The notes: a model not told the origin generated them from the letters alone. Positions 41,049 to 50,426 are shown, numbered from the stretch's first letter. The stretch is DNA of 64,000 nt from Nonomuraea fuscirosea (GCF_003001935.1 NZ_PVNG01000003.1:310001-374000), one strand, 5' to 3'. Translations and numbers: made by a program.

Positions 41049-41121
41049 GGCCCCGGCTCCCTCGTCCGTTCGGCCGGTCGAAAGAAGGCCCCGGCTCCCT
41101 CGTCCGTGTTCGGCCGGTCCG
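41049..41121. repeat. Two copies of a ~33-bp direct repeat before the DUF4097-like gene
   Basis: GGCCCCGGCTCCCTCGTCCG occurs at 41049-41068 and 41087-41106 with 38-bp period, each followed by TTCGGCCGGTC (the second after an extra GT). It lies in the spacer next to the terminator hairpin. Confidence 0.8.
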
Positions 41122-41125
41122 AATA

Positions 41126-41155
41126 GGGCCCGGCCGGTGGCCGCCGGCCGGGCCC
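41126..41155 (-). terminator. Strong hairpin between LLM oxidoreductase and DUF4097-like gene
   Basis: GGGCCCGGCCGG (41126-41137) pairs perfectly with CCGGCCGGGCCC (41144-41155) around six bases, 15 bases beyond the LLM stop codon. A 12-bp GC stem in that place is a convincing terminator. Confidence 0.75.
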
Positions 41156-41169
41156 GGCCTCTCAGCCGC

Positions 41170-42009
41170 CTACAGGGCGGCCAGGATGGTTCGCACCTGG
41201 CCGAGAGGGTCGGCGCCGACCGGGCGGAGGACCACCGTGTCGGCCCCGGCCGCCCCCAGGCTCTTGACCCACTCCGCGGCCTCCTCCGGCGCCCCGGAGG
41301 CCATCGCCACGTCCTCGGGCGCCACCCCCAGGAACCCCGCCTGCCCGTCGAGCAGGGACCGCGCGGCCTCGTCCAGCTCGGCGGTCCCGCGCAGGTAGGC
41401 GAACACGACCAGTTCGTGCTCCTCGGTCGCGCCGATCCGGTCGAGGACCCCGGGCAGCTGGTCGGGGCCGACGCCCTCGGGCAGGATCGTGCCCTGGGCC
41501 ACCCGGCCGGACAGCGCCAGCGAGCGCGGCCCCTTGACCCCGGCCAGCACGGGCGGCGGCACGGCGGGCGGGTGCACCAGCGTGACACCGTCCAGATGGA
41601 CCGACTTCCCGTCGAGGGTGACGCGCTCGCCGCGCAGGAGCGCGCGTACGGACGTGATCGTCTCCTCCAGGAGGGCCAGCGGCGACGGGACGGCGGCGCC
41701 CACCTGCTCCATCCAGGCGCCCACGCCGTGCCCGATGCCGGCGGCCAGCCGGCCGGGGTGCAGGCGGGCCAGGTTGGCCAGCTCCATCGCCAGCAGCATG
41801 GGGTTGCGCAGCGGCGCGGGGGTGATGCCGATGCCCACCCGCAGCCGGGAGGTGACGGCGAGCGCCGTCGCGGCGGACGAGACGCCGCCGGTCCAGCCCA
41901 GGTCCTCGACCACCCAGAGATCGTTCACGGACGTCTCGTCGAGCGTCTTGGCGAACGGAACGAGCTGCTCGGGCGGCAGGTCGCGGTCGAACATGACTCC
42001 GAGTCTCAC
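41170..42009 (-). CDS. LLM-class flavin-dependent oxidoreductase
   Basis: The 279-residue protein is a luciferase-like monooxygenase-fold enzyme of the F420/FMN group. It starts VRLGVMFDRDLPPEQLVPFAKTLDE, with NDLWVVEDLGWTGGVSSAATALAVTSRLRVGIG in the middle. This short form is common in actinobacteria, often as an F420-dependent reductase. GGAGGG lies four bases before the GTG at 42009. Substrate unknown. Confidence 0.87.
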   Translation of the reverse strand: MRLGVMFDRDLPPEQLVPFAKTLDETSVNDLWVVEDLGWTGGVSSAATALAVTSRLRVGIGITPAPLRNPMLLAMELANLARLHPGRLAAGIGHGVGAWMEQVGAAVPSPLALLEETITSVRALLRGERVTLDGKSVHLDGVTLVHPPAVPPPVLAGVKGPRSLALSGRVAQGTILPEGVGPDQLPGVLDRIGATEEHELVVFAYLRGTAELDEAARSLLDGQAGFLGVAPEDVAMASGAPEEAAEWVKSLGAAGADTVVLRPVGADPLGQVRTILAAL

Positions 42010-42079
42010 GGTGCCCTCCAGTGGTAGCGGTAGAGACGGCCGGTCTCCGAGTATCCGGCACACAGGAAGGCGTCGGCAG

Positions 42080-42161
42080 CCGGGACGTTGCCGGGCCTCG
42101 CCCGGGTGGCGGTCCCGAGCCGGGACGTTGACGGGGCCTCGCCCAGGTGGTGGTCCCGAGC
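42080..42161. repeat. Two 40-bp hairpin-forming repeats downstream of the STAS gene
   Basis: Units beginning CGGGACGTTG start at 42081 and 42121, 40 bases apart, the second with one base inserted and a few changes. Each unit begins with CGGGAC and ends with GTCCCG, so each can fold back; this may serve as the terminator of the STAS gene. The rest of 42010-42217 contains no supportable gene. Confidence 0.75.
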
Positions 42162-42217
42162 TGGGAGCGCGCGGGCTCGGGGGACGACGTGACGGCTCCG
42201 GGCCGCGGCGGCCGGCG

Positions 42218-42559
42218 TCAGGCCGCGGTGCCGAGCGCCGTTCGGGCCTCGTCGAGCGATCCGCTGGTCGCGAAATGCCGGTCGAGGTTCGTGATCGTCA
42301 GGAGATGCCGGATCATGCCCGGCCCGACCACCAGCACCATTCGTCCCCGCATGTGCTGCACCTGGTTGAGCGTCTCCACGAGCACGCCCAGCCCGACCGA
42401 GTCGCAGAACGGCACCTCGGTCAGATCCACGATCAGATTGACCGGAGCGGCGAGCGCCTGTTCCAGCTCGGCCCGGAGCCGGGGCGCACCCGCGACGTCC
42501 AGGTCGCCCACGACACGGACCACCGTGCAGGGGCCCTCCCGCCAACACCTGACCACCAT
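42218..42559 (-). CDS. STAS-domain anti-sigma factor antagonist
   Basis: The 113-residue protein has the STAS fold with VVRVVGDLDVAGAPRLRAELEQAL, and the phosphorylatable serine lies in VPFCDSVGLGVLVE. Such proteins bind an anti-sigma kinase and release a sigma factor when unphosphorylated. AGGTGAGG lies just before the ATG at 42559. No anti-sigma kinase or sigma gene is adjacent, so the partner is unknown. It lies directly downstream of the LCP gene's end on the same strand with 34 bases between. Confidence 0.88.
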   Translation of the reverse strand: MVVRCWREGPCTVVRVVGDLDVAGAPRLRAELEQALAAPVNLIVDLTEVPFCDSVGLGVLVETLNQVQHMRGRMVLVVGPGMIRHLLTITNLDRHFATSGSLDEARTALGTAA

Positions 42560-42593
42560 GGGCCTCACCTGCCCCGAGCCCAGAAAGATATGC

Positions 42594-44033
42594 CTATTTC
42601 TTACATATGTTCTGCATTGCCGTTTTGGTGGTTGGTGTAACACCGGGTTTCGCGGTTGGGGTGGCATTCGCCTTCGGTTGCTTGACCTTGAGCTGGTCGC
42701 TGCCCAGGATCACTTCAATGCCGGCGGTGTCGGTCTTGCGCAGCTCGGCCCCCGGGATGGCGGCCGCCACGACCTTCGCCGCGGCCTCCTGGCCCTCGCC
42801 GTGGCGGACGACGGTCTTCTTGTAGTCCTTCTTGGTGGTGTTGCCCGGATCGCCGGGGACCTTGAACCCGTACGCGACCAGCGCCGTCTTGGCCCGAGCC
42901 GCCAGGCCCGTGATGAGCGTGCCGTTCTTGACCTTGAGCGTGATCTCGCCGGGCGGGACCGCGGACGGCTTGACCGACGGCGTCGCGGCGGCGCTCGGCG
43001 TGGGCTCGGCCGGGTCCCGGTCGGCGTCGATCGCGGCGAACATGTCGCGGGCCGCCTGCTTGTCCCACAGCACCGCCGACTCGCCGGTGGGCGTCTTGAA
43101 GTCGACGTCGGACAGCGGCACCTCGGCGAACTTCACGTCGTCGAGCGAGACGTCGCGCATCTGCGTGGCCAGCCCGAGCAGCCCGTCGTCCGGGTCGACC
43201 CGGACCGTGCTGAGCGTCGAGTTGACGAACGAGGCCAGCTTGGCCGGGTTGGCCAGCGTGTCGGCGCTGAGCGCCCGGTTGAGCAGGGCCGAGATGACCT
43301 GCTGCTGCCGGTCGATGCGGTCGAGGTCGGAGCGGGCGGTGGCGCGGGTGCGCGCGTAGCCGAGCGCCCGCACCCCGTCGAGCTGGTGGGTGCCGGCCGG
43401 CAGGTTGAGCGCGATCTTGGTGTCGTCGATCGGCACGGGCGTGCAGACGGTGACCCCGCCGAGCGAGTCGACCACGTCGATGAAGCCCAGGATGTTGACC
43501 TCGATGTAGCGGTTGATCTGCAGCCCGGTGACCGCCTCGACGGTCTGCTTGGCCAGCTTGGGCCCGCCGAACTGGTACGCCGAGTTGATCTTGTGATCAC
43601 CCTTGCCGGGAACCGTGGTCCAGGTGTCGCGCGGCAGGCTGACCACGGTCACCTTCTTGTGGTCCTCCGACAGGTGGATGACCATCATGGTGTCGGTGCG
43701 CTGGCCGGACTCGCGGCCCAGCTTGAGCCGGTTCTGCTGCTGGCGGGTGAGGTCGTCGCGCTTGTCGACGCCGACCATCAGGATGTTCTCGGCGCCCGAG
43801 GACGAGGGCGCGGTCACCCCGGCGTCCACCGTGCCGATCTGGCGCGGTGTCGCCCACACCACACCCGTGGTGACCAGCACGCCCGTGGACAGCAGCCCGG
43901 CCAGCACGACGTTGCGGCGGCGGGCCTTCGCGCTCCTGCGCGGCCTCCGGGTGCGGACGGGTGTCAGCTTGACGCCTCCGTAGGCGTCGCCGCCCACGAG
44001 CACACCGCCGTCCTCCTCGCCCGGGTCGCGCAT
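42594..44033 (-). CDS. LytR-CpsA-Psr (LCP) family ligase with LytR C-terminal domain
   Basis: The 479-residue protein is a cell-wall ligase that moves a polymer from its polyprenyl-diphosphate carrier to peptidoglycan. It has a basic cytoplasmic N-terminus, one membrane helix (about 42-62), then the LCP domain with RTDTMMVIH, VSLPRDTW, HKINSAYQFGG and GYARTRATARSDLDRIDRQQQ, which carries the conserved arginines. A linker of Pro/Thr/Ser leads to a LytR_C domain. It is divergent from the ExoA-like glycosyltransferase, and with the second LCP gene (57529) it brackets the central polymer genes. Confidence 0.92.
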   Translation of the reverse strand: MRDPGEEDGGVLVGGDAYGGVKLTPVRTRRPRRSAKARRRNVVLAGLLSTGVLVTTGVVWATPRQIGTVDAGVTAPSSSGAENILMVGVDKRDDLTRQQQNRLKLGRESGQRTDTMMVIHLSEDHKKVTVVSLPRDTWTTVPGKGDHKINSAYQFGGPKLAKQTVEAVTGLQINRYIEVNILGFIDVVDSLGGVTVCTPVPIDDTKIALNLPAGTHQLDGVRALGYARTRATARSDLDRIDRQQQVISALLNRALSADTLANPAKLASFVNSTLSTVRVDPDDGLLGLATQMRDVSLDDVKFAEVPLSDVDFKTPTGESAVLWDKQAARDMFAAIDADRDPAEPTPSAAATPSVKPSAVPPGEITLKVKNGTLITGLAARAKTALVAYGFKVPGDPGNTTKKDYKKTVVRHGEGQEAAAKVVAAAIPGAELRKTDTAGIEVILGSDQLKVKQPKANATPTAKPGVTPTTKTAMQNICKK

Positions 44034-44115
44034 GCCGTCCCCCTTTTGTCACCCCGGTGGATCGGGGCCTTCGATTGCCCTCCTCCCCTGGTCGTACAGT
44101 AGCGTGAGCCCCGCC

Positions 44116-45174
44116 ATGAAGCAGTTCCCCGACTCGCCGCACGCGCCCGCGGAGACGCGCGGCTGGCCCCCCATCTCCGTCATCATGCCGGTCCTCAACG
44201 AGGAGCGGCACCTCCGCGAGGCCGTCGGCCAGGTCCTCGCCCAGCAATACCCAGGCGAGATCGAGCTCGTCCTCGCCGTGGGTCCGTCCCAGGACCGCAC
44301 CCAGGAGGTCGCCGACGCCATCGCGGCGGCCGACCGCCGGGTGACGGTGGTGCCCAACCCGACGGGCCGCACCCCCAACGCCCTCAACGCGGCCATCGCC
44401 GCCTCGCGTAACGACATCGTCGCCAGGGTCGACGGGCACGCCATGCTGCCCTCCGACTACCTGCGCGTCGCCGTCGAGACGCTGGCGGAGACCGGCGCCG
44501 ACAACGTCGGCGGCGTCATGGCGGCGGAGGGGATCACCCCCTTCGAGCAGGCCGTCGCCTGCGCCATGACGTCCAAGATCGGCGTGGGCGCCGCCGCCTT
44601 CCACGTGGGCGGCACGGCGGGCCCCGCCGACACCGTCTACCTCGGCGTCTTCCGCCGCTCGGCCCTGGCCAGGGTCGGCGGCTACGACGAGCACTTCCAG
44701 CGGGCCCAGGACTGGGAGATGAACCACCGCATCCGCCAGACCGGCGGCCTGGTGTGGTTCCAGCCGCGCATGCGGGTCTCCTACCGGCCACGGCCCAACG
44801 TGAAGGCGCTGGCCAAGCAGTACTTCCACTACGGCCGCTGGCGCCGCGTGGTCTCGCGCACGCACGAGGGCACGATCAACCTGCGCTACCTGGCGCCGCC
44901 GGTCGCGGTGCTGGCGATGCTGCTCGGGCTGCTCGTCTCGCCGTTCTTCCCGCTCGCGCTGATCGTCCCCGGCGGCTACGCGCTGGCCATCGCGGCCGGC
45001 TCGGCGGTGACCGGCAGCGGGCTGCCCACGGCGGCGAAGCTGCGGCTGCCGCTCGTGTACGCGACCATGCACTGCTCCTGGGGCTGGGGCTTCCTGACCA
45101 GCCCGAGAAAGCTGGCCCGCCCGCCGGGACAGACAGTGAGGAGAGAGGAGCCCGCGCCGCGCTTCGGCGAGTAG
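44116..45174 (+). CDS. Family 2 glycosyltransferase (ExoA-like)
   Basis: The 352-residue protein has a GT-A domain starting ISVIMPVLNEERHLREAV, with VARVDGHAMLPSDYL carrying the metal-site DxD-like acid and QDWEMNHRIRQTGG the acceptor-binding region. Three C-terminal membrane helices follow (about 265-330). It resembles ExoA of succinoglycan synthesis. The start at 44116 is preferred; a GTG at 44104 is four bases after TACAGT and would suit a shorter leader. The sugar is unknown. It is divergent from the LCP gene. Confidence 0.85.
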   Translation: MKQFPDSPHAPAETRGWPPISVIMPVLNEERHLREAVGQVLAQQYPGEIELVLAVGPSQDRTQEVADAIAAADRRVTVVPNPTGRTPNALNAAIAASRNDIVARVDGHAMLPSDYLRVAVETLAETGADNVGGVMAAEGITPFEQAVACAMTSKIGVGAAAFHVGGTAGPADTVYLGVFRRSALARVGGYDEHFQRAQDWEMNHRIRQTGGLVWFQPRMRVSYRPRPNVKALAKQYFHYGRWRRVVSRTHEGTINLRYLAPPVAVLAMLLGLLVSPFFPLALIVPGGYALAIAAGSAVTGSGLPTAAKLRLPLVYATMHCSWGWGFLTSPRKLARPPGQTVRREEPAPRFGE

Positions 45175-45205
45175 CGAGCCCGCACCGGGCCCTCGGCGAG
45201 TGCGC

Positions 45206-46945
45206 TCAGGAGCCGGCGAAGACCCGCTCGACGGCGGCGTTGAAGCGGGCCAGCGCGTCCGGGTACTCCGGGCCGAAGAGCTGGCTCCTGAGCTTGACCC
45301 TGGCTCCGGCCAGGGTGTCATCCCCGTCCAAGAACTCGGCGAGGTTCGACAGGTCCTCGCCGAGCAACACCCCCGCCTCGGCGCTGGGGTAACGCTCGTG
45401 GAAGGCGGCCTCGGGCAGCCCGGCCACGTTCGTCACCGCGTACGGCTTCTCGCTGGCCAGGAAGTCGGCCACGACGCTGGAGATGTCGCTGATCAGCAGG
45501 TCGCACTCGTTGAAGCAGTCGTACAGGTGCGGCTCGGGACCGTCGACGATCAGGTGCCTGATCCGCTGCGCCTCCTCCCCGGCCCCGTGCGAGGGATGCC
45601 TGGCCTTCGACTTGGCCAGCTCGGCCGCCTCGATCATGGCCACGATCTTCCGGTGCGCCCGGGTGGCGCTCTTGTCGCGGTGGCCGGTCAGCGGGTGGGG
45701 CTTGTAGATCACCCGCAGCGGCGGCCGGTGGTCGAGCAGCGCCCGCACGAGACGCGGGCCCATGGTGATCAGCGAGGTGTGGAACAGGTCGTCGTTCCAG
45801 CCCTCCCAGGTGGGCGCGTACAGGACGGTCCGGTACGGCAGCCCGGGCCCCTCCGTCGAGATGCCCTCCAGCTGCGGCCGGCCGACCTCGTGGATGTTCT
45901 CGTCCCTGACGCCCACCTTGGCCCGGCGGTAACGGTCGCGGCCCGCGGGCCCGGCCACCCACACCTCGTCGTACACCCGGGAGAACGGGTTGAACGAGGC
46001 CTCCTTGTCGCTGTCGCCGTGGTTGAGGAACGCGCTGCGCAGGGTCGGGATGCGCAGCATGTGCACGTTCCTGCCGACGTTGGCGACGTACAGGCAGAGG
46101 CGGGCCCCGGCCAGCGCGCGGAAACTCATCAGGTCGGCCGACGACGGGATGCACACCATCGGCAGGCTGGTGCCTTCGAGGTGCGCGGCCATGCCGCGCT
46201 CGCGCAGCACGACGATGGCGCGCCGGTCGATGCGCTCCAGCGTGGGCAGCCACATCCTGGCCTGGTAGGCGGCGGCGGTGGCGCCGGAGAAGTACAGGAT
46301 GATCTCGGGGGCGTACCGCTCGACCTGCTCGCCGACCACCCGCAGCACGTTGGCGCGGTCGGTGAGGGGCAGGGCGCGGCGCACGTACGGGATGAGCGCG
46401 AGCGCCGCCGCGAGCCCGGCCACGAGCGCCACCCCGGCCCCCAGAGTGGCGAGCACGGCCCCGTGGACCGCGCCCAGCACCGGAAGGGCGTCCAGATAGA
46501 GGAACGGCACGCTGCGCGCGTCACGCAGCCGCCTGGGCGGCATCTTGGGGATGCGCAGCGCGGAGACGTCGAGGTTGCGGGTGGTCACCGGCATGTGGCT
46601 GAGCGTCTGACGCAACCGCATCGCGAGGCCCGTGTGCAGCGCCCGTACGGCGTGCAGGGCGAGCACGCCGGCCGCGAGCGCCACGAACCACGGCGACTCG
46701 GCCCCGGCCGTCCGCGCCACCAGCAGCAGGGCCAGCGTCTCGCGCACCAGGAAGCGCAGCGTGATCCCGAGGTGCACCTTGCCGAGCAGGTCGGGCAGCG
46801 GGCGGGCGGCGCGCGGGGCGACGAGCTCGACGGCGTAGGAGGCCACGGCGACCGCTCCGAACAGCAGCGGCGCCGGCCACAGTGCCGAGACCAGCAGCGC
46901 GGGGTAGCAGCCGAGCAGTGCCGCGATCACGATGAGTCTCCTCAT
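45206..46945 (-). CDS. CDP-glycerol glycerophosphotransferase family protein (TagF-like)
   Basis: The 579-residue protein has several N-terminal membrane helices (about 1-190) and a C-terminal GT-B-like domain of the TagB/TagF family. VLYAPTWEGWND with VIYKPHPLTGHR and CDLLISDISSVVADFLASEKPYAV are characteristic. Such enzymes transfer glycerol-phosphate or ribitol-phosphate units from CDP-alcohols to a lipid-linked chain. ATG 46945 follows TACCGT by eight bases, a leaderless arrangement. The neighbouring CDP-alcohol synthesis genes fit this role. Confidence 0.87.
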   Translation of the reverse strand: MRRLIVIAALLGCYPALLVSALWPAPLLFGAVAVASYAVELVAPRAARPLPDLLGKVHLGITLRFLVRETLALLLVARTAGAESPWFVALAAGVLALHAVRALHTGLAMRLRQTLSHMPVTTRNLDVSALRIPKMPPRRLRDARSVPFLYLDALPVLGAVHGAVLATLGAGVALVAGLAAALALIPYVRRALPLTDRANVLRVVGEQVERYAPEIILYFSGATAAAYQARMWLPTLERIDRRAIVVLRERGMAAHLEGTSLPMVCIPSSADLMSFRALAGARLCLYVANVGRNVHMLRIPTLRSAFLNHGDSDKEASFNPFSRVYDEVWVAGPAGRDRYRRAKVGVRDENIHEVGRPQLEGISTEGPGLPYRTVLYAPTWEGWNDDLFHTSLITMGPRLVRALLDHRPPLRVIYKPHPLTGHRDKSATRAHRKIVAMIEAAELAKSKARHPSHGAGEEAQRIRHLIVDGPEPHLYDCFNECDLLISDISSVVADFLASEKPYAVTNVAGLPEAAFHERYPSAEAGVLLGEDLSNLAEFLDGDDTLAGARVKLRSQLFGPEYPDALARFNAAVERVFAGS

Positions 46946-46971
46946 GTGATCGCACGGTAACAATGCTCAGG

Positions 46972-48276
46972 TCAAGCGCCGTCCACGAGCACGTCTATGA
47001 CTTGCCCTGATAGGTCGGAGATGAGGATGTCCAGCGAGGTCTGCGAGACGAGGAGGGGAGACGCGCCGGTATTGACGCAGTTGACCCCGATGCCGTCGGC
47101 GGCCCACTCGCGGGCCAGCGCCCTGGTCAGCGCGGCCACCGCGGCGGCCCCCGAGGCGTGCAGGGCGCCGGAGCCCGGCGGCACCTGCAGCAGCAGGCTC
47201 CCGCGCCGGCCGGCCTGGCGCGACCGTCCCGCCGCCGCCCGCAGGTGGGGGTGGGCGGCGCGGGCCACGTTGAGCGCGCCGAGCTGGCCGGCCCCGACCA
47301 CGTCCGCGACGCCGTCGCCGGTGGCCGCGAGCAGGTCGCCGGAGGAGCCCGCGCCGGCCGCCAGCACCACGTGATCGGCCCGGCCCACGTCGTCGAGCGC
47401 CTTGGCCACCGTGTCGAAGTCCTCGGGCCGCACGCCGTCCGCCCTGGTCAGCACGCGTACGTCGGCGCCACGGGCGGGCCCGGCCGGCGCGGACTCGCCC
47501 ACCACGACCACGACCTGCCCCGCCAGCGCGTCGGGGGCGCCGGCCGGCACGGCGGCGGGCAGCCCGAAGAGCAGCTCCGCGATGCGCAGGTCGGCCGGAT
47601 GCGTCACCTTGATGTTGTGCTCGCTGCCCGGCACCAGGTGGATCGGCACCTCGGGCAGGTAACGCAGCACCACGCCGCAGTCGTCGGTGGCGGGCAGGTC
47701 GCCGAAGCCGGGATCGGCCATCGCCCGCTCGTAGGCTTCGCGGATCACCGAGAGCCGGAAGCACTGCGGGGTCTGGCTGCGCCGCAGCCGCGCCCGGTCC
47801 AGCACCTCGCCGATCACCTCGCCGCCCGGCCCAGGGACCGCGGTGAAGACGGTGTCCGAGCTCGGGATCGCCACGTTGACGGCCTCGTGGGTCTCCAGCG
47901 CCCTGACACACTCCGTGATGATCCGGGGCTCCAGGAGCGGGCGTACGGCGTCGTGCAGCAGCACGTTGCACTCCCGCTCGCCCAGCGCGGCCAGCGCCCG
48001 CCACGTGCTCTCCGTGCGGCTCGCGCCGCCGTCCACGACCTTGCCGACCTTGCGGTATCCGCCCGCGGCGACGATCTCCCGCACCCGGCCCGCGTATCCG
48101 GGCGTCATCAGCACCACGACCTCGTCGATCTCCGGCGCGCCCTCGAATACGGCCAGCGAATGCTCGATGATCGTCCGGCCCGCGACCTCGATGAGCTGCT
48201 TGGGCGTGCTGAGCCCCACCCGCTGCCCCACGCCGCCCGCGAGGAGCACTCCAACCGACCGCAGCGGTGAATCCAT
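46972..48276 (-). CDS. Ribitol-5-phosphate cytidylyltransferase-like (TarI) fused to a degenerate SDR domain
   Basis: The 434-residue protein has an IspD/TarI-like N-terminal domain (LLAGGVGQRVGLSTPKQLIEVAGRTI, HDAVRPLL, SQTPQCFRL, HNIKVTHPADL) and a C-terminal region with SDR character. In relatives this fusion makes CDP-ribitol from ribulose 5-phosphate, the SDR half doing the reduction. Here the Rossmann loop reads VVVVVGESAPAGPARG and the YxxxK site reads LHASGAAAVAALTRALA, so glycines, Tyr and Lys are gone. It ends shortly before TagF-like. The cytidylyltransferase half looks intact. Confidence 0.85.
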   Translation of the reverse strand: MDSPLRSVGVLLAGGVGQRVGLSTPKQLIEVAGRTIIEHSLAVFEGAPEIDEVVVLMTPGYAGRVREIVAAGGYRKVGKVVDGGASRTESTWRALAALGERECNVLLHDAVRPLLEPRIITECVRALETHEAVNVAIPSSDTVFTAVPGPGGEVIGEVLDRARLRRSQTPQCFRLSVIREAYERAMADPGFGDLPATDDCGVVLRYLPEVPIHLVPGSEHNIKVTHPADLRIAELLFGLPAAVPAGAPDALAGQVVVVVGESAPAGPARGADVRVLTRADGVRPEDFDTVAKALDDVGRADHVVLAAGAGSSGDLLAATGDGVADVVGAGQLGALNVARAAHPHLRAAAGRSRQAGRRGSLLLQVPPGSGALHASGAAAVAALTRALAREWAADGIGVNCVNTGASPLLVSQTSLDILISDLSGQVIDVLVDGA

Positions 48277-48387
48277 ACCCGGCAGCGTAGTGCCGCCGGT
48301 CCGTGATATTGCGGTGACCTGTCGCTACGCTGTGTCTACGCACCCCCAGTGACCGCACTCCACCCCGGCCGGGAGGAGACCTGCGCT

Positions 48388-49806
48388 TTGCCCGACTCAC
48401 CGATCCGCGGGGGCACGACCACGTCGGCCGTGCTGCTCGCCACGACGCCCGCGTGCAGGCTCTCCAGCGGTGACGGCACCCTGCTCGACCGCCTCCACGA
48501 CCAGCTCTCCGTGCTGCCCGTCCGCGACGTCCTGGTGGTCAGCGCGGGCGGCGGCCTCGGGGCCGACCTGCGCGGCGTCGCCAAGATCGCGCGGACCACC
48601 ACCGGCACGGTGGCCGTGCTCCCCGCCGACCTGGTGGCCCACACCGAGGCGCTGGCGCTGCTGCTCGAACACCCCGCCCACGACACCGCCGCGCTCATCG
48701 CCCACGACGCGGCCACCTCGCCGCTGCGGCCTCCCGTACGCGTCGAGGGCGGCAAGGTCGTCGCGGCGGGCAGCTCGTTCCACCTCGTGCCGGAGGCCAA
48801 CGCCACGTTCAGGGGCGTGCTGCAGACCGGCGAGTCCGACCTGCCCGCGCTCGCCGACATCGCCGAGGAGCTGGCCGAGCTGTCCGAGGCGGGCAAGCTC
48901 GGCCCCGTCACCGCGGTCGAGGCCGTCGACCTGCTGCTGGTCGGCCTGGTCAGGTCCGGCGTGAGCGTGCGCGCCGCGGCGATCGGGCCGCTGCACGCCG
49001 ACCGGGTGAGCGGCCAGAACGCCGCCGACGCCGCCGTCGTCAGGCTGTCGGAGGTGGACGAGGAGCAGGTCAGGCTCGACACCTCCGTCAAGGACGACGA
49101 CGGCTTCCTGGCCACGTTCCTCGTCTCGTCCTGGACCCGCCACCTGATCAGACCGGCCGTGCTGCTCAAGCTCGCGCCCAACACCGTCACCGGCTTCTCG
49201 GCCGGGCTGGCCCTGCTCGCCGCCGTCTGGTTCTCCGCCGGCACGCAAGGAGGACGGCTGGCCGGCGCGGTGCTGCTCTACCTGTCGTTCGCGCTCGACT
49301 GCCTCGACGGGCAGCTCGCCCGCTACACCCGCACGTTCTCCCCGCTCGGCGCGTGGGCCGACGGCATGTCCGACCGGTTCAAGGAATACGTCGTCTACGT
49401 CGGCCTGGCCTTCGGCTTCGCCGGGCCCGGCATCTGGCCGCTGGCCGTGGGCGCCATGATCCTCCAGGTCGTCAGGCACGCCATCGACGCCACGTACGCG
49501 GGAGCCGTCGCCGACGCGGCCAAGGTCGGCGCCATGTGGGGCCGGCCCGCGCGCTCCCTGATGGAGTCGCACGACGCCCGGCGCGACCACGCGGGCGTGC
49601 TGAGGATCGCCCAGAGACTCGAACGCGGCACGGTCGCGCGCTGGCTGAAGAAGATCGTCGTCCTGCCCATCGGGGAGCGCATGGCGCTGATCGCCGTCAC
49701 CGCGGCCGGCTGGAACGCCCGCGTCACGTTCCTGTCCCTGCTCTGCTGGGGCGGCGTCGCGGCCCTCTATCAGCTCGCCGGACGGATCGCGAGGTCGGCA
49801 CGATGA
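48388..49806 (+). CDS. CDP-alcohol phosphatidyltransferase family protein with N-terminal nucleotidyltransferase-like region
   Basis: The 472-residue protein has an N-terminal alpha/beta region (to ~250) resembling a nucleotidyltransferase but without its G-rich loop. An integral-membrane CDP-alcohol phosphotransferase domain follows with the complete motif DCLDGQLARYTRTFSPLGAWADGMSD (D-x2-DG-x2-AR-x8-G-x3-D-x3-D). The TTG at 48388 was chosen because GGAGGAG lies nine bases before it. It overlaps the next gene by 4 bases (ATGA). It would make a phosphodiester lipid or polymer unit from a CDP-activated alcohol. The substrate is unknown. Confidence 0.82.
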   Translation: MPDSPIRGGTTTSAVLLATTPACRLSSGDGTLLDRLHDQLSVLPVRDVLVVSAGGGLGADLRGVAKIARTTTGTVAVLPADLVAHTEALALLLEHPAHDTAALIAHDAATSPLRPPVRVEGGKVVAAGSSFHLVPEANATFRGVLQTGESDLPALADIAEELAELSEAGKLGPVTAVEAVDLLLVGLVRSGVSVRAAAIGPLHADRVSGQNAADAAVVRLSEVDEEQVRLDTSVKDDDGFLATFLVSSWTRHLIRPAVLLKLAPNTVTGFSAGLALLAAVWFSAGTQGGRLAGAVLLYLSFALDCLDGQLARYTRTFSPLGAWADGMSDRFKEYVVYVGLAFGFAGPGIWPLAVGAMILQVVRHAIDATYAGAVADAAKVGAMWGRPARSLMESHDARRDHAGVLRIAQRLERGTVARWLKKIVVLPIGERMALIAVTAAGWNARVTFLSLLCWGGVAALYQLAGRIARSAR

Positions 49807-50426
49807 CGTCGGTGCACATGACTCCCGTACCCAACAGCACCGTCGTCGCCTACCGCGACGACGGGCCGCTCTCGCGCGCCATGGGCCTGCTCGTGGCCGG
49901 GCAGCTCCCGCCGCTGCCCCCGGTGCTCGCCGGCACGTTCGTCACGGGCGTGCTGCTGCTGATCGGCGTGGCCGGCGCCGACGGGCTGGCGGTCTTCGCG
50001 CCCGCCGTCACGCTGCTGCTGGCCGGGCCGGGCAGCACCCACCCGCACGACGGCCGGTTCGACTGGCTCGTGCCGCCGATCCTGCGCCTCATCGAGTACG
50101 CCTTCATCGCCGCGGTCGGCTTCGCCCACCGGCTGAACCCCGTACTGATCTTCCTCGTGCTCGGCGCGCTGGCCTTCCACCATTACGATCTGGTCTACCG
50201 GCTGCGCCAGCGCGTCTACCCGCCGCCGTGGCTGGCCACCTTCGGGCTCGGCTGGGACGGGCGGATGATGGTGGTCGCGCTGACCGCCCTGTCAGGGTGG
50301 CTGACCGGCGGCTATGTCGTGCTCGCGGTCTATCTGTGGGCCCTGTTCAGCTGGGAGAGCCTGACCTGCTGGCTCGCCGCCCCGCTGTCCGGGGCCGAAA
50401 CGGCCGATACGGGAACGCAAGACTAA
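49803..50426 (+). CDS. DUF5941-like membrane protein
   Basis: The 207-residue protein has about five membrane helices and a conserved central part HRLNPVLIFLVLGALAFHHYDLVYRLRQRVYPPP. This DUF5941-like region is found beside or fused to the previous CDP-alcohol transferase in relatives, so the two likely act as one complex. Its ATG overlaps the previous stop (ATGA). No enzymatic motif is evident. Confidence 0.75.
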   Translation: MTSVHMTPVPNSTVVAYRDDGPLSRAMGLLVAGQLPPLPPVLAGTFVTGVLLLIGVAGADGLAVFAPAVTLLLAGPGSTHPHDGRFDWLVPPILRLIEYAFIAAVGFAHRLNPVLIFLVLGALAFHHYDLVYRLRQRVYPPPWLATFGLGWDGRMMVVALTALSGWLTGGYVVLAVYLWALFSWESLTCWLAAPLSGAETADTGTQD

